Positions 16,324-25,257 of a DNA stretch of 45,711 nt are shown here, one piece after another. Each line of letters opens with the position of its first letter. The stretch's first letter is position 1. Location of the stretch: NCBI GenBank assembly GCA_031276195.1, contig JAISNN010000054.1, positions 1 through 45,711 of the forward strand, written 5' to 3'. This stretch comes from Clostridiales bacterium. GTDB taxonomy: Bacteria > Bacillota > Clostridia > Christensenellales > JAISNN01. The translations under genes and the position numbers were made by a program. The notes beneath the pieces are model-generated. The model saw only the letters and a program-made list of their open reading frames with translations, was not told the DNA's origin and searched no databases.

Positions 16324-16539
16324 TTATTCCTCTTCGAAAGGCTTTGAAACGTTGTTTATTTCGTCGGTCAGGATAGAGATTTTGCCCTTGCCGTCCTCCA
16401 AAACTTCCAAACATTTTTTCGATAGAATCACGCCCTTGTTAAACAGTTCGATCCCCTCGTTCAGGTCGAGATTCGGGTCTTCCAGCCGTTTTGTCAACTC
16501 TTCAAGTTCGGCGACGGTCTTATCAAAATCCACTTTCAT
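16324..16539 (-). CDS. xseB: Exodeoxyribonuclease VII small subunit
   Basis: A 71-residue helical protein matching XseB, the small subunit that coats the extended helices of XseA in exonuclease VII. Typical sequence: FDKTVAELEELTKRLEDPNLDLNEGIELFNKGVILSKKCLEVLEDGKGKI. Length is normal. AGGAG lies 9-10 nt upstream of the ATG. The large-subunit gene xseA, usually adjacent, is not in the window, so the complex is encoded at separate loci here. It is followed upstream by an RluA-type gene on the same strand. Confidence 0.93.
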   Translation of the reverse strand: MKVDFDKTVAELEELTKRLEDPNLDLNEGIELFNKGVILSKKCLEVLEDGKGKISILTDEINNVSKPFEEE

Positions 16540-16686
16540 TTGCGATCGCTCCTAACGCTTTTATTTTCTTTTTTATGAAATTTCTTTTTATGTTTTTTTA
16601 ATTCCCTATATTCCAAGAACCGTTAATTTAGATTCTTTCAAATCACGTTTCGCTCCCGAAAAGAGCGGCAAATTATTCGCCAAGTA

Positions 16687-16894
16687 ATTATACTCTTATT
16701 TTTTTTAAATTCCCGGTTGATCGTCAAAAATTTTGACAAATCGAAGTTGTTCCGCGGCGCGTCGTTCTCCGAACGGGATACGCCGAAATTATAAATTTTA
16801 TTGCACTCTTGTTTTTACAACTCTCTATTGATCGTCAAAAATTTTGACAAATCGAAATTATTCCACGGCGCGTCGTTCTCGGGGGGATACGCCA
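16687..16894 (-). repeat. Tandem duplication of the RluA-type gene's 3' end
   Basis: The terminal ~97 bp of the pseudouridine synthase gene and its stop region (16799-16894) are repeated 111 bp downstream at 16687-16784. Shared text includes TTGATCGTCAAAAATTTTGAC. On the - strand the relic still translates as ENDAPRNNFDLSKFLTINRE, one residue different from the gene's ENDAPWNNFDLSKFLTINRE, so the duplication is recent or constrained. The rest of the 275-bp gap to xseB shows nothing coding. Confidence 0.9.
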
Positions 16895-17534
16895 AAAACA
16901 CCATAGTTTTTCCGGAAATGGGATGCGGAAATTTCAAAACCGCCGCCCACAGCGCGAGGTTCATCCCGGGTTTTGCGTTGCCGTATCTATGGTCGGCGAA
17001 TATAGGCGTTCCCATAGCCTTTGTCTGGACTCTTGCCTGATGTCCTCTGCCCGTCAAGAGGTTGATGCTTAAAAGCGACAAACTCTTATCCTTCGACGGC
17101 TCCAAAACCTTATATATAAGTTCGGCTTTTTTCGCGCCGTCTGTGGATTGCGGCACGATTTTCACGGTATTAGACTCTTCGTTTTTCAAAAGATAGTGCG
17201 TCAATCTGCCGTTTTTTTCCTTTGGAATTCCGTCGACGACGGCGAAATAAGTCTTTTCAAAATCGCCCTCTTTCATACTTTCCGACAATCTCGCCGCCGC
17301 CTTGCTCGTCTTTGCGAACACCATAACGCCCCCCGTGGGACGGTCGAGTCTATGCACCAAACCGAGATACGCGTTGCCCTCTTTCGAGTATTTTTCCTTT
17401 AAATATTCCTTTAAAAGGTTCAACATATCGGGGTCTTTCGTCGCGTCCTCTTGCGAGGGAACATTTTGAGGTTTGACGGCAACCAAAAGGTGATTGTCCT
17501 CAAACATAATTTGTATATCCTCTTTTTTGATCAT
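16815..17534 (-). CDS. RluA-family pseudouridine synthase
   Basis: A 239-residue RNA pseudouridine synthase of the RluA family. The catalytic motif VHRLDRPTGGVMVFAKT (about 63-79, Asp in RLDRPT) is clear, followed by SKAAARLS, and RGHQARVQ near the C-terminus for the R-H-Q-I-R-type block. It starts directly with the catalytic domain (IQIMFEDNHLLVAVKP) and lacks an S4 domain, as in short RluA-like members acting on rRNA or tRNA. The exact target uridine cannot be read from sequence. Start: AAAGGA 7-8 nt upstream. Its 3' end is duplicated in the downstream spacer. Confidence 0.92.
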   Translation of the reverse strand: MIKKEDIQIMFEDNHLLVAVKPQNVPSQEDATKDPDMLNLLKEYLKEKYSKEGNAYLGLVHRLDRPTGGVMVFAKTSKAAARLSESMKEGDFEKTYFAVVDGIPKEKNGRLTHYLLKNEESNTVKIVPQSTDGAKKAELIYKVLEPSKDKSLSLLSINLLTGRGHQARVQTKAMGTPIFADHRYGNAKPGMNLALWAAVLKFPHPISGKTMVFLAYPPENDAPWNNFDLSKFLTINREL

Positions 17535-17554
17535 ATCTTATCCTTTTTCGTTTC

Positions 17555-17806
17555 GCATAGTATTCTATGTTTTTTACGGCGTACCGCGTTTTTTAGAGTA
17601 TTCTATTTTTCACGAAAATACTTTTTTGATTTTGCATAGTATTCTAATTTTTAACGTTTTTTAATATTTTACATTCGACGGTATTCTATATCTATATATT
17701 TATTGCCCGGAGTTTATATTTTTTAGAATACTCTGTTTTTATTTAAAACCGCCTTTTTTAATTTTGCATAGTATTCTATATTTTCCGTATTTCGTAGTAT
17801 TCTATG
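17555..17806. repeat. Array of seven AT-type motifs
   Basis: The 313-bp gap between the RluA-type and methyltransferase genes holds GCATAGTATTCTAT (17555-17568), TAGAGTATTCTA (17594), GCATAGTATTCTA (17634), CGGTATTCTAT (17679), TAGAATACTCT (17724, opposite orientation), GCATAGTATTCTAT (17766) and CGTAGTATTCTATG (17793). They are spaced 27-45 bp apart in T-rich DNA. Nothing coding is seen. Confidence 0.8.
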
Positions 17807-17847
17807 TTTTTAATACGTTATCGATAATTCTCCGTACCGGCGCGTTT

Positions 17848-18711
17848 TTATCCTTTAAACACCGCCATTCCGCTCGAACCGCAAGGCAAAACTATTCTCT
17901 CCTCCGTGGGCAGTCCGACTTCGTAAGCGTCGTAAAAAGCGTTGTCGATTCCGAAAATCAGTTGTTGTATACTCTTTAAAACTCCGGGTTGAAGCCCCGT
18001 TGTATATGAATTTATGAGGTGAAAAAGCGGTTTATCGCTCATTACGCCCTTCGTCAGTTTGACCAGATCGTATATTCCGTCCTCGATTTTCCACACCTCG
18101 TTATTCGGACCTCTCCCGAAACTCGGCGGGTCCATAACGACCGCGTCGTATCTTTTTCCGCGTTTGATTTCGCGTCCTACGAACTTCGCGCAGTCGTCGA
18201 TTATATACCGCGCGTCTCCCGCCGAAAGCCCGCTCAAAAAAGCGTTTTCTTTGGCTCTGTCAACCATCGCCCGCGCCGCGTCGACGTGGCATACGGACGC
18301 GCCCGCGGAAAGACAAGCGAGCGTCGCGCCGCCCGTATAAGCAAAAAGGTTTAGGACGCTTATAGGGCGGTTCGCCGACCGTATAAGGGAGATCATTTCG
18401 CTCCAATTCACCGCTTGTTCGGGGAAAAGCCCCGTATGCTTGAAGCCCATAAGTTTCAAAGAAAAGCGGAGATTCCGCCAGCCGACCGTAAAGCCGTCCG
18501 GGATTTCCCTCTTGTATATCCATTTTCCTCCGCCGTTAGAATCGCGCGCGTAAGCCGCCGAAAGTCCGTTAAAGGACGAAAAATCAAAAGCGGGCTGCCA
18601 AACGACCTGCGGATCGGGGCGCAAAAGGATATACTTCCCCCACTTTTCGAGTTTCATACCGCCGCCCGTCGCGATAATTTTATAATCTTTCCATTCGGTG
18701 TTATATTTCAT
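17848..18711 (-). CDS. Class I SAM-dependent rRNA methyltransferase (RlmI/RlmK-like)
   Basis: A 287-residue methyltransferase resembling the SAM domain of the RlmI/RlmK group of 23S rRNA cytosine/guanine methyltransferases. The AdoMet-binding motif I is VLNLFAYTGGATLACLSAGA (about 119-138), motif II ends in VDAARAMVDRAKENA, and the catalytic-region motif IV is VVMDPPSFGRG. The N-terminus (EWKDYKIIATGGGMKLEKWG, then LRPDPQVVWQP) matches stand-alone bacterial members that lack a PUA domain. The modified nucleotide is not predictable. The Shine-Dalgarno is weak, but the conserved N-terminus supports this start. It lies between arrays of AT-type repeats on both sides. Confidence 0.88.
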   Translation of the reverse strand: MKYNTEWKDYKIIATGGGMKLEKWGKYILLRPDPQVVWQPAFDFSSFNGLSAAYARDSNGGGKWIYKREIPDGFTVGWRNLRFSLKLMGFKHTGLFPEQAVNWSEMISLIRSANRPISVLNLFAYTGGATLACLSAGASVCHVDAARAMVDRAKENAFLSGLSAGDARYIIDDCAKFVGREIKRGKRYDAVVMDPPSFGRGPNNEVWKIEDGIYDLVKLTKGVMSDKPLFHLINSYTTGLQPGVLKSIQQLIFGIDNAFYDAYEVGLPTEERIVLPCGSSGMAVFKG

Positions 18712-18731
18712 TTTTTATTCTTTACCGTTTT

Positions 18732-18881
18732 GCATAGTATTCTATTTTTTACGTATTTCAATTTTATAGAGTATTCTATTTTCCGCGCATTTCAATTTAT
18801 ACGGCATTATGTTTTTTGCGCGTTTAAAGTTTGCACGGTATGCTATTTTTTTATGTGTTTCAATTTTATAGAGTATTCTAT
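18732..18881. repeat. ~34-bp tandem repeat containing AT-type motifs
   Basis: About five units of the pattern TATTCTATTTTTTACGTATT then TCAATTTTATAGAG, between ileS and the methyltransferase gene. Motifs: GCATAGTATTCTAT (18732), TAGAGTATTCTAT (18777 and 18869) and the drifted GCACGGTATGCTAT (18833). The middle units are eroded. Confidence 0.75.
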
Positions 18882-18959
18882 CTCGCGCGTTTAAGGTTTT
18901 ACGCTTATTGCTCTCCCCGTTCCGTATCAAAATTTTTCATTACGAAAGGATTTTATAAT

Positions 18960-21900
18960 TTAAATTTTCGCGATAACCAAGTCCACGCCTATTCCGTTTA
19001 CGTCCCACGTCTTTTGATAACCGCCCTCAAAAATTCCTTCCGAAACGGCGTCCGCAAAAACCTCTCCCCCGATCTTTCCGCTCTTAAAAATCGCGGCGTA
19101 TTCGCGGCTTTCGGTCTTAAACCCGAGTTTGATATGGTCCGTAACCTCGAAGCCCGCTTCCTTTCTCATCGACTGGATTTTGCTGACGATCTCGCGGACG
19201 TTTCCCTCCTCGACGAGTCCGGGTGTGAGGTTCGTATCCAAAACGACGGTCAAAAAAGCGTCCGACTCCGCGACGAACCCCTCCTTATTGATCGGTGAAA
19301 TCAAAAGGTCGCTCTCCGAAAATTCGACGTCCTCCCCGTCCATATTTCCCTTAAACGTTCCGCCGTTTTTTAGTGCGGCGACCACGGAATACGCGTCCAG
19401 CGACGCGAGATAGGCTCTGACCTTTCCGATTTTTCCGCCGAATTTCGGTCCTAAGACTTTCAGTTGCGGCTTTATGTCATAGTTTATAAATCTCTCGTCG
19501 TTTACTATCGCCGAAACTTTTTTGACGTTGATTTCGTCTTTTATAAGTTCCGCGAGTTCGTCCGAAAGCGGGGCTTTTTCGGCGGTATTTTTCAGATACA
19601 GTTCCGAAAGCGGCTGTCTGTTTTTTATGACCGCCTTGCTTCTGCACATTCTCGCAAGTTCGACGATTTCAAGTACGTAGTCCATTCCGTCCGACAGCGC
19701 GCCGTCGATATAACTTTCGTCGTATTTCGGATATTCGCAAAGATGAACGCTTTCGGGCGCGTCCTTAAAGAAATTCACGGTGATGTTTTGATATATTTGT
19801 TCGGCGACGAAGGGCGTAAAGGGCGCGATCAGTTTTGACAATTCGGAAAGGACGGTATAAAGTGTCATATACGCCGCTTTTTTGTCCTCCGACATATCGT
19901 TTCCCCAATATCTCTCGCGTGAACGTCTTATATACCAATTGCTCAATTTGTCCGTAAATTCCTGAATTTTTCTCGCGCTTTCCGTGATCTTATATTCGTT
20001 CAATCCCTCGTCCGCAAACTTTATCAAAGAGTGCAAATTAGACAAAATCCACCTGTCCAAAAGGGAGAGTTTGCATTTTTTTAAGTCGTATCGCGACGGA
20101 TCGAATTTGTCGATTTCGGCATAAAGGACATAAAAGGCGTACACGTTCCAGAGCGTACCCATAAACTTTCTTTGCGATTCGCTGACCGCTTCGCCGTAAA
20201 AATTCGACGGAATCCACGGCGGGCTGACCGTATAAAAATACCACCTCACGGCGTCCGCGCCCTGTTTGTCCAAAACCGTCCAAGGGTCTACGACGTTGCC
20301 CTTATGCTTGCTCATTTTCACGCCGTCTTTGTCGTTTATATGTCCTAAGACGATGCAGTTTTTAAAGGAGGGTTTGTCGTCGAACAAGAGCGTGGAAATC
20401 GCGAGCAAAGTATAAAACCAGCCTCTCGTTTGGTCGACCGCCTCGCTGATAAAGTCCGCGGGATAGCGTTTTTCAAAAATTTCCTTATTTTTAAAGGGAT
20501 AATTCCACTGCGCGAAAGGCATAGAACCGCTGTCATACCAGCAATCTATGACCTCTTTCGTGCGTTTAAAAGTCCCTCCGCAGCCGCATTTAAAAGTTAC
20601 CGCATCCACATAGGGCTTATGCAGTTCTATGTCGTCCTTTTTGCCCGAAAGGGATATCAATTCCGCCTTGCTTCCGACGACGTGCATCTTTCCGCACCTA
20701 TCGCATATCCAAATCGGCAGGGGCGTTCCCCAATACCTCTCCCTCGACAAACTCCAATCTTGAACTTCGTCCAAAAAATTGCCCATTCTGCCCGAACCGA
20801 TCGCGGGCGGCATCCAATTCACGGAGGCGTTATTTTTCATCAATTTTTCGCGCAGGGCGGTCATTTTTATGAACCAACTCGAACGCGCGTAATACAAGAT
20901 CGGCGTGTCGCATCTCCAACAAAACGGATAACTATGCTCGTAGAGAAGTTCTTTAAAGAGGAGATTTTTTTCCTTTAAGATTTTTATCAAAACTTTGTCG
21001 GCGTCTTTCGCGAACGTTCCCTTGACTTCGAAGGCTTCGTCGATAAAGTTTCCGCTTTCGTTGACCATTTGAACGAAGGGCAGACCGTAAGCCTTTCCGA
21101 CCTCCGAGTCGTCCTGACCGAAAGCGGGAGCGATATGGACGATTCCCGTGCCGTCCGTCAACGTAACGAAATCGGCGCAAGTGATATAGTACGCTTTTTC
21201 TTTCGCCTTTGTGTCATAGTCGAAAAGGCGTACATATTCGGCGAATTCATATTCTTTGCCCGTTTTCGTTTCGGCGACGGTATAAGACCCCTCCTCGAAA
21301 AGGTTTTTTATAAGCGCGTCGGCAAGAATATATTTTTCGCCGTTTGCGGATATTATTTTTGAATATTTTTCCTTAGGATTGACGCAGAGGGCGACGTTCG
21401 AAGGGAGCGTCCACGGAGTGGTAGTCCACGCGAGAAAAAATTCGTTTTCCGCGCCCTTGACGGGGAATTTTACGAATACGGATTTTTCCTTGACGTTTTT
21501 GTAGCCCTGCGCGATTTCGTGGGACGAAAGGGCGGTTCCGCAGCGCGGGCAGTAAGGAACGATTTTATGCCCCTTGTATATCAAACCCTTATTAAAAATC
21601 TCCTTTAAAGACCACCAGACCGATTCGATATACTCGTCATCATAGGTGATATACGGGGAGTCCATATCCATAAAATAGCCCACGCGGTCGCTCATTCTCT
21701 CCCATTCGCCCTTATATTTCCAAACGCTTTCCTTGCATTTTTTGATAAAAGGCTCGACGCCGTAGCGTTCGATATCCGCTTTTCCGTCCAATCCCAAGAC
21801 CTTTTCGACTTCGATTTCGACGGGCAGCCCGTGGGTATCCCAGCCAGCCTTGCGGAGGACGTTATAGCCCTTCATAGACTTATAGCGCGGAATGATGTCT

Positions 21901-22094
21901 TTTATGACGCGCGTCAAAATATGCCCGATATGCGGCTTTCCGTTCGCGGTCGGCGGACCGTCGTAAAAAGTAAATTCGGGTTTTCCCTCGCCCGCCTCGA
22001 CGGTTTTTTTGAATATCTTTTTTTCTTTCCAAAAAGCGAGAATTTCCTCCTCTCTCTCTTTGAAATTCATATCTGCCGTAACCTTTTTGTACAT
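18960..22094 (-). CDS. ileS: Isoleucyl-tRNA synthetase
   Basis: A 1044-residue class I aminoacyl-tRNA synthetase charging tRNA-Ile. It has the HIGH motif at 55-58 (KPHIGHIL), the CP1 editing domain (TTTPWTLPSN near 228), WSLSRERYWGTPLPIW, the tryptophan block VDQTRGWFYTLL, and KMSKHKGN near 593-600. Length and motif spelling (DGPPTANGKPHIGH) correspond to the longer 'type 2' bacterial/eukaryotic-like form, a group that includes mupirocin-tolerant enzymes; tolerance here is only inference. Start: GGGGG 8 nt upstream. Unlike many Bacillota ileS genes, the roughly 200-bp leader shows no T-box core or specifier stem. It is divergent from the second APH-fold gene. Confidence 0.97.
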   Translation of the reverse strand: MYKKVTADMNFKEREEEILAFWKEKKIFKKTVEAGEGKPEFTFYDGPPTANGKPHIGHILTRVIKDIIPRYKSMKGYNVLRKAGWDTHGLPVEIEVEKVLGLDGKADIERYGVEPFIKKCKESVWKYKGEWERMSDRVGYFMDMDSPYITYDDEYIESVWWSLKEIFNKGLIYKGHKIVPYCPRCGTALSSHEIAQGYKNVKEKSVFVKFPVKGAENEFFLAWTTTPWTLPSNVALCVNPKEKYSKIISANGEKYILADALIKNLFEEGSYTVAETKTGKEYEFAEYVRLFDYDTKAKEKAYYITCADFVTLTDGTGIVHIAPAFGQDDSEVGKAYGLPFVQMVNESGNFIDEAFEVKGTFAKDADKVLIKILKEKNLLFKELLYEHSYPFCWRCDTPILYYARSSWFIKMTALREKLMKNNASVNWMPPAIGSGRMGNFLDEVQDWSLSRERYWGTPLPIWICDRCGKMHVVGSKAELISLSGKKDDIELHKPYVDAVTFKCGCGGTFKRTKEVIDCWYDSGSMPFAQWNYPFKNKEIFEKRYPADFISEAVDQTRGWFYTLLAISTLLFDDKPSFKNCIVLGHINDKDGVKMSKHKGNVVDPWTVLDKQGADAVRWYFYTVSPPWIPSNFYGEAVSESQRKFMGTLWNVYAFYVLYAEIDKFDPSRYDLKKCKLSLLDRWILSNLHSLIKFADEGLNEYKITESARKIQEFTDKLSNWYIRRSRERYWGNDMSEDKKAAYMTLYTVLSELSKLIAPFTPFVAEQIYQNITVNFFKDAPESVHLCEYPKYDESYIDGALSDGMDYVLEIVELARMCRSKAVIKNRQPLSELYLKNTAEKAPLSDELAELIKDEINVKKVSAIVNDERFINYDIKPQLKVLGPKFGGKIGKVRAYLASLDAYSVVAALKNGGTFKGNMDGEDVEFSESDLLISPINKEGFVAESDAFLTVVLDTNLTPGLVEEGNVREIVSKIQSMRKEAGFEVTDHIKLGFKTESREYAAIFKSGKIGGEVFADAVSEGIFEGGYQKTWDVNGIGVDLVIAKI

Positions 22095-22351
22095 AAAATC
22101 CCCCGTTATAACAAATCTATTTCCGCTAAATCCGCTTTCAAACTTAGTATTTAATACCCCGTTTTATAGAACTAAAATCCATAAAAACCGCATTTTTTAT
22201 TCTTTATTAATCCTATAAAAAACAAGTTTTTTAACGTTATGACCTATTATACAAAATAACGGCAAAAAAGTAAAGTAAATCGCGCCGCCTTTACCCTTTT
22301 CCCGAAAAAAATTAAATAAAAACCGCAAAGCGAGTATATATCTTCCGAATT

Positions 22352-22370
22352 TCCCCTCCGCGGGAGGGGA
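22352..22370. repeat. GC-rich perfect hairpin in the ileS upstream gap
   Basis: TCCCCTCC-GCG-GGAGGGGA (22352-22370), followed by TCAAAGGGGTGGGCGAG. The G/C run is unlike the surrounding AT-rich spacer. Besides this hairpin and the promoter at 22457, the 441-bp gap contains only AT-rich sequence. Confidence 0.55.
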
Positions 22371-22456
22371 TCAAAGGGGTGGGCGAGCGTATAAAATAAC
22401 TTATTTTTTACAACTTAAATTTTTTTATTCGTCAATACGAATTTTTTACTTTCATA

Positions 22457-22485
22457 TTGACAATACCTCTCCCGTTTGTTATACT
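22457..22485 (+). promoter_or_regulatory. Near-consensus sigma-A promoter for the second APH-fold gene
   Basis: TTGACA, exactly 17 nt, TATACT. It gives a leader of about 45 nt and rules out the in-frame ATG at 22476, which lies inside the promoter. Confidence 0.8.
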
Positions 22486-22535
22486 TTTATCTAACGCATA
22501 ATTCACAATCAAAAAAAATAAAAGGAACTTTTAAA

Positions 22536-23729
22536 ATGATCAGCAAAACAAAATTCAAAATCGAAATTATAGAAGTCGCGGAACTTTTCAAAAACGCGGG
22601 CATAAGAAACGCCGAAAACATAACTCCTTTGACCGCGGGAGAATACAACAGCGTTTTTTCCGCCGCCGCGGACGGATTAGAATACGTTATAAAAATCGCG
22701 CCTCAAAATAACGTTCCGGTTTTGACCTACGAAAAGGACTTAATGCGTCAAGAAACGCGCTTTTTGACCGTTATGAAAGAAGCGGAAATGCGTGTTCCCG
22801 AGATCTATTTTTCCGACTTTTCGCGAAAAAACTTCCCGACTGATTATTTTATTATGGAAAAGTTAAAGGGCAAAAATCTTGCCGAAGCGTCCCCGTCCCT
22901 ATCTGCGGACGACAAACAAAAAATCGCAAAAAAACTTGCCGAAACCGCCGCGAAACTGCATACCGTAAAATATTCCGATCTATTCAAAAGCGAACGGAAC
23001 CAGGCGTTGAAAACAAACTCTAACGACGAAACTCCCCGATTCGGCTACTTGCAAAACGGCTTGTATTCCGACTGGTATTCCGCGATTCGCTCTATGACAA
23101 AAAACCTTATTTTTGACTGCGAACAAAAAAGAAAGCGCATCAAAAAAGGCGAAAAACTCCTCGATTGTATCGAAAAACACAAAAAAATTCTGCAAAAAGT
23201 CCCATCCGCGCTCGTAAATTTTGACCTCTGGAATTTAAATATCTTTCCGGAGAGGACAAAAGACGGCTTTGAACTCGCCTTAATCGACCCGGAACGCAGT
23301 TTTTTCGGCGACCCGATCGCCGATTTTGTCTGCCTCGAACCGATGACTTTCGCTCCCGAAAAAAAGACCCTTTCAATCTCCGCTTATAACGCCTATTCGG
23401 AAGAATTATATAACGAACGTCATATAAATAAATCTCGATCAAACGACGCAAATCAATCGTTTCCGACATTCGGCAACGCCGCGTATTCACAAAAATTATA
23501 TAACGAACATTATATAAATAAACCTCTTTCGAACGCCGAAAACGCCTATCCTTGTCCGCCCGTAACCTTTGACGCGGAGCAAAAAATCCGTTATTATATC
23601 GCGGCGGGATATCTCGGATTCATTATGGCGACGGAAAAATTTTACCGCTACAAACTGACGCAAGCCAAATATTATATAAACGCCGCCGCCTCAAATTTAT
23701 ATCTCGATACGGCTTTAAAAAATCTATAA
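22536..23729 (+). CDS. APH-fold protein with altered catalytic motif and internal repeat
   Basis: A 397-residue protein of the aminoglycoside phosphotransferase superfamily: the N-lobe contains EYVIKIAP (Lys53), then YFIMEKLKGKNL as hinge, the catalytic-loop equivalent LVNFDLWNLNIF (Asp230) and the metal-binding LIDPE (Asp251). The usual His-Gly before the catalytic Asp is Asn-Phe here, so activity may be altered, although both Asp residues remain. Residues 287-303 (YSEELYNERHINKSRSN) are repeated exactly 30 residues later (YSQKLYNEHYINKPLSN). This adds an apparently extra segment between the kinase core and the C-terminal helix. Start: AAAGGA 9-10 nt before the ATG. It is only distantly similar to the protein at 165-1139. 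Substrate unknown. Confidence 0.82.
   Translation: MISKTKFKIEIIEVAELFKNAGIRNAENITPLTAGEYNSVFSAAADGLEYVIKIAPQNNVPVLTYEKDLMRQETRFLTVMKEAEMRVPEIYFSDFSRKNFPTDYFIMEKLKGKNLAEASPSLSADDKQKIAKKLAETAAKLHTVKYSDLFKSERNQALKTNSNDETPRFGYLQNGLYSDWYSAIRSMTKNLIFDCEQKRKRIKKGEKLLDCIEKHKKILQKVPSALVNFDLWNLNIFPERTKDGFELALIDPERSFFGDPIADFVCLEPMTFAPEKKTLSISAYNAYSEELYNERHINKSRSNDANQSFPTFGNAAYSQKLYNEHYINKPLSNAENAYPCPPVTFDAEQKIRYYIAAGYLGFIMATEKFYRYKLTQAKYYINAAASNLYLDTALKNL
23394..23534 (+). repeat. 90-bp in-frame duplication within the APH-fold gene
   Basis: 23394-23444 and 23484-23534 share about 75% of bases (for example GAATTATATAACGAACGTCA and AAATTATATAACGAACATTA). The period is 90 bp, as in ligA and close to the 89-91 bp of two intergenic duplications. 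Confidence 0.85.
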
Positions 23730-23732
23730 TTT

Positions 23733-23803
23733 CGGGAGTTCTAAAAATTCGTGATAAATAAAGCAACTGGTAACGTTTTTTATCACGAAAATTCAGAACC
23801 CTC
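23733..23803. terminator. Long hairpin between convergent genes
   Basis: The stretch starting GGGAGTTCT and ending ATTCGTGATAAA (23734-23758) pairs almost fully with TTTATCACGAAAATTCAGAA then CCC (23779-23802), leaving a ~20-nt loop. It separates the + APH-fold gene from the - dapL gene. There is no strong U-tract, so its role as terminator is likely by position only. Confidence 0.55.
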
Positions 23804-23903
23804 ATAATTTCAAATAAAAACGTATAAAAAACGCTTAAAGTGCCGTTACGACGCCGCGTAAACATATAACATTGCGTCATATCAACGTTTTTTAAGAAAC
23901 CTT

Positions 23904-25082
23904 TTACTTTATATTCAAAAGTCTGTCCGCCGCAAGTTTTGTATTTTCGAGGCTGTTAAACGCCGTCAATCTGAAAAAATTCTTTCCCGCCTCTCCGAAG
24001 CCCGCCCCGGGCGTTCCGACGAGCGCGAAATTCTCCAAAAGGTAATCAAAAAACGCCCAAGACTCCATTTTGTCAAAGCATTCAAACCAAATATAGGGCG
24101 AGTTTATCCCCCCCGTATAATATACGCCCTTTTTGTTCAAAGCCGCGCCGATAAGTCCGGCGTTATTCATATAGTATTTTATATTTTCGCGTATCTCGGC
24201 AAGCCCTTCCTTTGAAAAAACCGCCTCCGCGCCGCGCTGGACGATGTATGAAACTCCGTTGAATTTCGTCGCCTGCCGTCTGCGCCAGAGCGCGTTCAAT
24301 TTTATTCCGTTCGATATAAGTTCGTTCGGCACGACGGTATAGCCGCATCTCACCCCCGTAAAACCGGCGGTCTTAGACAGAGAACAAAATTCGATCGCGC
24401 ATTCTCTCGCCCCCTCGATTTCGAAGATACTCGCGGGTAAATTTTTGTCGGAAATAAAGCATTCATACGCCGCGTCGAAGAGTATAACCGCCTTATTTTT
24501 AAGCGCGTAGTCCACCCAAAGTTTCAGTCCTTCCCTGCCGTATACCGCGCCCGTCGGGTTGTTCGGCGAGCAGAGATATATTATATCCGCTTTGACGTTT
24601 TTATCGGGAAGGGGCAAAAAGCCGTTCTCCTTAGAGGCGTTCATATATGAAATTTTTCTGCCGTCCATAACGTTCGTATCGACGTATACGGGATATACGG
24701 GGTTCGGTACCAAAACGGCGTTATCCGTTCCGAAAATGTCCAAAATATTGCTGAGGTCGGATTTCGCGCCGTCGCCGATAAAGATCTCCGACACGTCTGC
24801 GGAAACGCCCTTCGCGCCGTAATATCCCCTTATCGCTTCCTTCAAAAAGGGATAGCCCTGCTCGTCGTCGTAGCCTCTGAAAGTCTCTTTTTCACCCATT
24901 TCGCCGCTTGCTTTTTTGAGCGCGGCGACGACGGATTTTGCGAGAGGCAGAGTTACGTCGCCGATTCCGAGACGGATAATTTCTTTTTCGGGATGCGCCG
25001 CCTTATATTCCTTGACCTTTTTTGCGATCGTCGCGAAAAGGTAATTTTCGTTCAAATTCCGATAGTTTTCGTTGATTTTCAT
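23904..25082 (-). CDS. dapL: LL-diaminopimelate aminotransferase
   Basis: A 392-residue PLP-dependent class I/II aminotransferase that converts tetrahydrodipicolinate directly to LL-diaminopimelate with glutamate, bypassing the succinyl or acetyl branch of lysine/peptidoglycan synthesis. Family-specific phrases are NYLFATIAKKV, IIRLGIGDVTLPLAKSV, TFRGYDDEQGYPFLKEAI and IYLCSPNNPTGAVY, with the PLP Lys in SLSKTAGFTGVRCGY. Length is close to the family norm. Start: AAGGAG 7-8 nt upstream. Its product is the substrate of DapF, encoded about 4 kb upstream in the same run of - strand genes, so the two steps to meso-diaminopimelate lie close together. Confidence 0.95.
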   Translation of the reverse strand: MKINENYRNLNENYLFATIAKKVKEYKAAHPEKEIIRLGIGDVTLPLAKSVVAALKKASGEMGEKETFRGYDDEQGYPFLKEAIRGYYGAKGVSADVSEIFIGDGAKSDLSNILDIFGTDNAVLVPNPVYPVYVDTNVMDGRKISYMNASKENGFLPLPDKNVKADIIYLCSPNNPTGAVYGREGLKLWVDYALKNKAVILFDAAYECFISDKNLPASIFEIEGARECAIEFCSLSKTAGFTGVRCGYTVVPNELISNGIKLNALWRRRQATKFNGVSYIVQRGAEAVFSKEGLAEIRENIKYYMNNAGLIGAALNKKGVYYTGGINSPYIWFECFDKMESWAFFDYLLENFALVGTPGAGFGEAGKNFFRLTAFNSLENTKLAADRLLNIK

Positions 25083-25169
25083 TTATGTTCTCCTTAGAAA
25101 TTTTATTTATGAATTACAATAAAAAATGTTTTTTTCGGTTCTTTACATCCATTTTAACACTCTCGAAAC

Positions 25170-25186
25170 CGCGGTATAGTACCGCG
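25170..25186. repeat. GC-type palindrome upstream of dapL
   Basis: CGCGGTATAGTACCGCG, 87 bp upstream of the dapL start. Unlike the other copies, it has no long A-tract on its 5' side on the coding strand; its flank there is TTTT. Confidence 0.8.
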
Positions 25187-25257
25187 AAAATCCGCCTTCA
25201 ATTCCGCCCGCCGTAAATATAAAAAAACGAGATAATTATTTCATCGAAAAACGATTT

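Noticed and set aside
22095-22456. T-box riboswitch upstream of ileS
   Set aside because: No Stem I, specifier loop or the AGGGTGGNACCGCG core can be found in the leader. The GC-type palindromes elsewhere share only the ACCGCG end of a T-box and lack the rest.
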